Origin: Croceicoccus naphthovorans
GTDB taxonomy: Bacteria > Pseudomonadota > Alphaproteobacteria > Sphingomonadales > Sphingomonadaceae
DNA: 64,000 bases
Assembly (NCBI RefSeq): GCF_001028705.1
Contig: NZ_CP011770.1
Coordinates: 1,801,501-1,865,500 of the forward strand
Direction of reading: 5' to 3'
The translations under genes were made by a program, and so were the position numbers. Shown here piece after piece: positions 60,039 through 64,000 of the stretch; within the stretch, counting starts at the first letter, position 1; every line of letters starts with the position of its first letter. A model generated the notes under the pieces. The model worked only from the letters and a program-made list of their open reading frames with translations, did no database searches and was not told the origin of the DNA.

Positions 60039-61094
60039 TCATCCCCGCTCTCGCCGCAGCAGTTCGGTCTTGATCTTCTCGCCATAGGCATAGCCACCGA
60101 CGCTGCCGTCCGACCGGATCACGCGGTGGCAGGGGATCAGGACCGCGACGTTGTTCGCGCCGTTCGCGGTCCCCGCCGCGCGCACTGCCGTGGGGTGTCC
60201 GGCGGCTGCGGCGAGTTCGGCGTAAGTGCGGGTTTCGCCCACCGGGATCTTGCGCAGTTCGGCCCAGATGCGTTCCTGAAATGCGGTGCCCTTGACGTCG
60301 AGCGGGATGTCGGGGGCTGCGCCGGGTTGCTCGACCGCCGTGACGACCTGCCGCATCAGATCCGCGAAATCCGCGCCGCCTTGCACCAGTTCGGCCTTTG
60401 GGAAACGTTCTCGCAAGTCCGCCTCACCCTCGCCGAACGATAGACGGCACACGCCCCTATCGGTCGCTGCGACCAACATTGAACCGAGGCTTGTCTCGAC
60501 GGTAGCCCAGCGGATCGTCACGCCCGCGCCGCCCTTGGCCCATGCCGATGGTGCCATACCCATCCGCTCCTTCGCTTTCTCGTAAAACCGCGACGGCGCG
60601 CCATACCCTGCGGCATGGATCGCGCCGGTCACATCCTCTTCGCCGAGCGCCTGTTGCGCGCGATCCATCCGCAAGGCCCGGCCATAGGCGGCAGGGGTCA
60701 TCCCGGTTGAACGGGCGAAAACGCGAGAGAAATGCTCAGGCGAATACCCGACCGCCTCGGCCAAGTCGGCCAGCCCGACCCTCTCCTCCACATCGCGCAG
60801 GATCGCCAAGGCCTTCGCCACCGCCGCCTCATCCCGCGCCACTTCGTCAGGGCGGCAACGCAGGCAGGGGCGAAAGCCCTTCGCCTCCGCTTCGGCATTG
60901 TCGGCGGCAAGGATCATGTTTTCCGGGCGTGGCCGACGCGCCGCGCAAGACGGGCGGCAATAGATCTGCGTCGTCGTCACGCACACCACGAAGCGGCCAT
61001 CATAGCTGCGATCGCGCCGGGCAAAAGCGTCCAGCGCCTCTGCCTCTGGCGGCATCTTGGTGTTGGAAGGGCGGATCGCGGTCATCTCTGTCAT
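60039..61094 (-). CDS. ada: Bifunctional Ada: alkyl-DNA repair methyltransferase and regulator
   Basis: Ada removes methyl groups from DNA and activates the adaptive response. The 351-residue protein starts at ATG 61094; the very long frame upstream is antisense to the protease gene. The N-terminal zinc/acceptor domain (about residues 1-90) has VVCVTTTQIYCRPSCAARRP and GFRPCLRCRPD. The AraC-type helix-turn-helix follows (about 95-185, GLADLAEAVGYSPEHFSRVFARSTGM). The C-terminal O6-alkylguanine methyltransferase domain has the acceptor IPCHRVIRSDGSVGGYAYG (about residue 321). Its stop abuts the end of the TPR protein gene; they converge. Confidence 0.95.
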   Translation of the reverse strand: MTEMTAIRPSNTKMPPEAEALDAFARRDRSYDGRFVVCVTTTQIYCRPSCAARRPRPENMILAADNAEAEAKGFRPCLRCRPDEVARDEAAVAKALAILRDVEERVGLADLAEAVGYSPEHFSRVFARSTGMTPAAYGRALRMDRAQQALGEEDVTGAIHAAGYGAPSRFYEKAKERMGMAPSAWAKGGAGVTIRWATVETSLGSMLVAATDRGVCRLSFGEGEADLRERFPKAELVQGGADFADLMRQVVTAVEQPGAAPDIPLDVKGTAFQERIWAELRKIPVGETRTYAELAAAAGHPTAVRAAGTANGANNVAVLIPCHRVIRSDGSVGGYAYGEKIKTELLRRERG

Positions 61095-61199
61095 ACAGAT
61101 GGACCTAGCGCGGCATCGCTGCAACGCGCTTCCCGAAAGCTGCGGGCAAAACATTTCAGGGCCTGACACCCGCGCGATCAATCGGCTAACAGCCGAGGC

Positions 61200-62837
61200 A
61201 TGGCATCCTCCCGCCTTTCTGTTTCGACTGCCACGCGCTGGCTGCGCGGGTTGTTCTGCGCCGTCCTGCTGGCGCTCGGCGCACAGTTGATCGCGCCCAC
61301 CCCCGCCCGCGCCGACAGCGCCGACATCAATGCTGCCGCGCGCAGCGTTGTGCGCGTCGTCATCGTCCTGCGCGATAATTCGGGATACGACGTTATCGGC
61401 CACGGTACCGGCTTTGCCGTCACGCCGACACTGATCGTCACCAATGCGCACGTGCTGGCCCCGCTGCTGGAGGACGATCGCCTCCGCCTTGGCGTCGTGC
61501 CCGCGCAAGGCCGCACCGGGTACTTCGCGCGAATCGTTCGGGTGGCGAGCGATGTCGACCTTGCCCTGATCGAACTGACCGAACAGGCCAGTCTGCCGGT
61601 CGCCACGCTCTATACTGGGCGGGTCGAGGACGGTTCCGACGTATTCGCCGTGGGCTATCCGGCCAATGTCGACCAGGCGCTGGGACAGGGCCTCAACGGC
61701 CTCGTCTCGCCACAGGCCCCGGTGAAATCGCGGGGGCAGATTTCCGGCGGCCGATCGTCCACCGAATATGACACCCTGCTCCACACCGCACCCATCGGCA
61801 CCGGAAATTCGGGCGGGCCGTTGCTCGATGCCTGCGGGCGTGTCGTCGGCGTGAACAGCTTCGGTACGATCAGCGACAACGGCTCCGATTCGGAATTCTA
61901 CTTCGCGGTCTCGATGCGAGAGATGCTGCCTTTCCTGCGCAAGGCCGGTGTCGCGATCCACAGCAACGCCCTGCCGTGCCGCAGCCTTGCCGAATTCGAC
62001 GCCAACGAAACCGCCCGCCAGATGCGAGAGGCTGCCGCCCAGCAGGCCCGGGCAGAGGCACTGGCCGCCGAACGGTCGCTGGCGGCGGAACGTGCCGCGC
62101 GGCGGTCCGAACTCGAATCGATCGAATCGAGCGAGACGCTGATGGGCCTTGCGGGCGTCATGCTGGTGCTGATGATGCTGGGCGCGATTGGCGGCATGCA
62201 TTTCTATGACAAACGCGAGAGTGAGCAGGCCACTGCCTGTGCGATATTCGCCGTGCTGTGCCTTGCCGGCAGCATCGCGGCGTGGACCGCGCGGCCCTCT
62301 GTGGACGAGATCGTCGAACGCTCTGCCGATGCCGAACGTGCGGCGATGAAAGAGGTTGCCGATGCGCAGCAGCCCGATTCGCTGATCGACAAGGGCAAGT
62401 TCACCTGTACGTTCCGCCCCGAACGCAGCCGCGTGACCGTATCGACCACCAACGATGTCTCGGTCGACTGGTCGCCCGATGGCTGTATGGCGGAACGCAG
62501 CCAGTACGGGCTGTCCAGCGGGGAATGGGCGCGGGTCGTGGTTTCCGACAGCGATCAGACGATCTCTATCAACCGATACGATCCGCAGGCGCGCGTCTAT
62601 TCGGTGGACCGCTACCTCGTCGACCTGTCCACGATGGAGGCGGCCCGCAAGGCCCGTGCCCAGTATCAGGCCCCGGCATGCGGCGCAGGCACCGATGCCG
62701 CGCGCACCCTGGGCGAAGACCAGCAGGCGATTCGCGCATTGCTGCCCGATCAGGCCAACGAACGCCTTGTCTATGCCTGCGAACCGGCCGCGATTGCCGC
62801 ATCTGCGACCGACAAAACGGACCAAGACGCGAAATAA
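61200..62837 (+). CDS. Trypsin-like serine protease with membrane segments
   Basis: A 545-residue protein with an N-terminal signal (FCAVLLALGAQLIAPTPARA). The S1C/Deg-like protease domain (about residues 40-245) has all three catalytic residues: His in IVTNAHVLAP (about 83), Asp in VASDVDLALIEL (about 120) and Ser in IGTGNSGGPLLDA (about 203). It is followed by a charged coiled-coil (about 275-310, rich in Ala, Glu and Arg), two closely spaced hydrophobic segments (MGLAGVMLVLMMLGAIGGM and ACAIFAVLCLAGSIAAW, about 313-362), and a C-terminal domain with predicted disulfides (KFTCTF, PDGCMA, PACGAG, VYACEP). No PDZ domain. Periplasmic protease tethered to the inner membrane is the best guess. 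Confidence 0.88.
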   Translation: MASSRLSVSTATRWLRGLFCAVLLALGAQLIAPTPARADSADINAAARSVVRVVIVLRDNSGYDVIGHGTGFAVTPTLIVTNAHVLAPLLEDDRLRLGVVPAQGRTGYFARIVRVASDVDLALIELTEQASLPVATLYTGRVEDGSDVFAVGYPANVDQALGQGLNGLVSPQAPVKSRGQISGGRSSTEYDTLLHTAPIGTGNSGGPLLDACGRVVGVNSFGTISDNGSDSEFYFAVSMREMLPFLRKAGVAIHSNALPCRSLAEFDANETARQMREAAAQQARAEALAAERSLAAERAARRSELESIESSETLMGLAGVMLVLMMLGAIGGMHFYDKRESEQATACAIFAVLCLAGSIAAWTARPSVDEIVERSADAERAAMKEVADAQQPDSLIDKGKFTCTFRPERSRVTVSTTNDVSVDWSPDGCMAERSQYGLSSGEWARVVVSDSDQTISINRYDPQARVYSVDRYLVDLSTMEAARKARAQYQAPACGAGTDAARTLGEDQQAIRALLPDQANERLVYACEPAAIAASATDKTDQDAK

Positions 62838-63058
62838 CGCCCGTAAACGGCAGGCATTTGGCCGCTTTCATAAGTCATTTCGCACCAGCGAAGGATTAGC
62901 CCAAGGGCGCGGTTGTCATTTGCCGGTTTCGTTGCTAGGCGCGCCGCCGAGAAGGAACCCCCTGACTGCCGCCATCGGCAGCATGCGGTCTCGCCCGCCC
63001 GAAACGGCGGAACGAAACCGACAGGATGTTTCCGGCAATGAAGAGGGACACGACGCGC

Positions 63059-63613
63059 GTGGATAATTCCGGCGGCATCACGGCCAGTCTTGCAGGACGC
63101 TATGCATCGGCGCTGTTCGACCTGGCGGTCGATCAGAACCAGGTGACGGCAGTGGAAGGCGATCTCGATTCGCTGCGCGAGGCGATTAGCGCCACGCCCG
63201 AACTCGCCGCACTGTTGAAAGACCCGGAAATCAGCCGCAGGGCCAGTGGAGAAGCGATCGTCGCGGTCGCCACCCACCTCGGCGCTGCCGATTTGACAAA
63301 GAAGTTCCTCGGCACGCTGGCGGAAAATCGCCGCCTTGCGAAGCTTCCCGAAATGATCCGCGCATTCCACGCCATCGCCGCTGCACAGCGCGGCGAGGTT
63401 ACGGCGGACGTCACCAGCGCCCACGCGCTGACCGATACCCAGATTGCCGCGCTGACCGCGAAGCTGACGGCCCGAGAGGGTCGTGACGTCAAGGTCCGCA
63501 CGTCGGTCGACAGCTCGATCCTGGGCGGCCTGATCGTAAAGATCGGCAGCCAGCAGATCGACGGTTCGATCCGCACCCGTCTCAATTCCCTCGCCACGGC
63601 GATGAAGGGCTGA
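63059..63613 (+). CDS. atpH: F0F1 ATP synthase subunit delta
   Basis: The delta subunit links the peripheral stalk b subunits to the catalytic head. The GTG at 63059 gives [26 protein letters not shown], matching sphingomonad AtpH starts; ATG codons at 63026 and 63038 would add extra residues. Hallmarks are [12 protein letters not shown] near the start, [21 protein letters not shown] in the middle and [30 protein letters not shown] at the end. It is the first gene of the atp operon, 29 bp before atpA. The 220 bp upstream are non-coding and should hold the operon promoter. Confidence 0.94.
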   Translation: MDNSGGITASLAGRYASALFDLAVDQNQVTAVEGDLDSLREAISATPELAALLKDPEISRRASGEAIVAVATHLGAADLTKKFLGTLAENRRLAKLPEMIRAFHAIAAAQRGEVTADVTSAHALTDTQIAALTAKLTAREGRDVKVRTSVDSSILGGLIVKIGSQQIDGSIRTRLNSLATAMKG

Positions 63614-63642
63614 ACGCCCGTTACTTATAAAGGCTGAACACG

Positions 63643-64000
63643 ATGGAAATTCGCGCCGCAGAAATCTCGAAGGTCATCAAGGACCAGATCGCCAATTTCG
63701 GCACCGAGGCTCAGGTAAACGAAGTCGGCAGCGTGCTGTCGGTCGGTGACGGCATCGCCCGCATCCACGGTCTCGACAAGGTGCAGGCCGGTGAGATGGT
63801 CGAATTCACCGGCGGAATTCAGGGCATGGCCCTGAACCTCGAAGCCGACAACGTCGGTGCGGTTATCTTCGGTTCGGACGCCACCATCAAGGAAGGCGAC
63901 CAGGTCAAGCGGACCGGCACCATCGTCGACGTTCCCGTCGGCAAGGGCCTGCTGGGCCGCGTCGTCGACGCGCTGGGCAACCCGATCGACGGCAAGGGCC
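63643..64000 (+). CDS. atpA: F0F1 ATP synthase subunit alpha, partial
   Basis: The gene starts at ATG 63643 after AAAGG and runs off the right edge. The visible residues (about 119) show [20 protein letters not shown], the beta-barrel N-terminal domain ([27 protein letters not shown]) and the conserved [18 protein letters not shown] just before the edge. It is the catalytic-hexamer alpha subunit, following atpH as in alphaproteobacterial atpHAGDC operons. Only the 5' part is in this window. Confidence 0.97.
   Translation, partial: MEIRAAEISKVIKDQIANFGTEAQVNEVGSVLSVGDGIARIHGLDKVQAGEMVEFTGGIQGMALNLEADNVGAVIFGSDATIKEGDQVKRTGTIVDVPVGKGLLGRVVDALGNPIDGKG

Noticed and set aside
61095..62825. N-terminal extension of Ada to a 928-residue protein
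   Set aside because: The extra part is antisense to the serine protease; Ada starts normally at 61094.

Overview
The window looks like alphaproteobacterial chromosome, most probably a pigmented marine or freshwater sphingomonad (Sphingomonadales, Erythrobacteraceae type). Supporting signs are the high GC content, the compact crtY-crtI-crtB carotenoid cluster, the rpmF-plsX-fabH-ihfA-merR block, and several short proteins typical of sphingomonads. The genus call is inference from gene content only.

Layout. 1-5.8 kb is an accessory, lower-GC edge: a partial gene, two small proteins, an IS3-family element (1285-2554) and a cargo-bearing IS1595-family element (2809-5480) with a perfect 8-bp target duplication. 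Removing the second element restores one continuous reading frame, so a minus-strand gene with a HEPN-like RNNFSAAH motif was split by one element and truncated by the other. 5.8-10.2 kb holds a TPP riboswitch, a small membrane protein, thiC, a methyltransferase and a MipA/OmpV porin-like protein. 10.3-14.7 kb is the carotenoid operon plus a coupled membrane-anchored nuclease. 14.8-25.0 kb is mostly housekeeping: a metzincin-like protein lacking the catalytic Glu, a DinG-type helicase, a SixA-like phosphatase, GNAT and MerR proteins, ihfA-fabH-plsX-rpmF, an MBL hydrolase, a DUF1294 protein, and an S24 repressor divergent from a small gene across a repeat-rich operator.

25.0-34.8 kb is the first unusual system. 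Four minus-strand genes overlap end to start: a five-heme cytochrome (one site CX4CH), a lipoprotein with two GlcG/HbpS-like domains, an outer-membrane beta-barrel, and a ten-heme cytochrome fused to an LVIVD-type propeller. Together they look like an envelope electron-transfer or redox-enzyme complex with an outer-membrane component. An aldehyde dehydrogenase lies just upstream.

39.0-52.7 kb is the second: a five-gene operon encoding a secreted TPR-CHAT caspase-like protease, a CHASE2 adenylate/guanylate cyclase, a FecR-like periplasmic protein, a TpsB transporter and a 1.9-kDa-residue-scale (about 1930-residue) glycine-rich TpsA exoprotein. This suggests regulated two-partner secretion combined with cyclic-nucleotide signalling and proteolysis. 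cysS lies just downstream.

52.9-64 kb returns to core genes: cobT, fsa, a DUF4197 lipoprotein, priA, a lower-GC TPR metallopeptidase, ada, a membrane-linked trypsin-like protease, and the start of the ATP synthase operon (atpH and a partial atpA). I saw no tRNA or rRNA gene and no CRISPR array.
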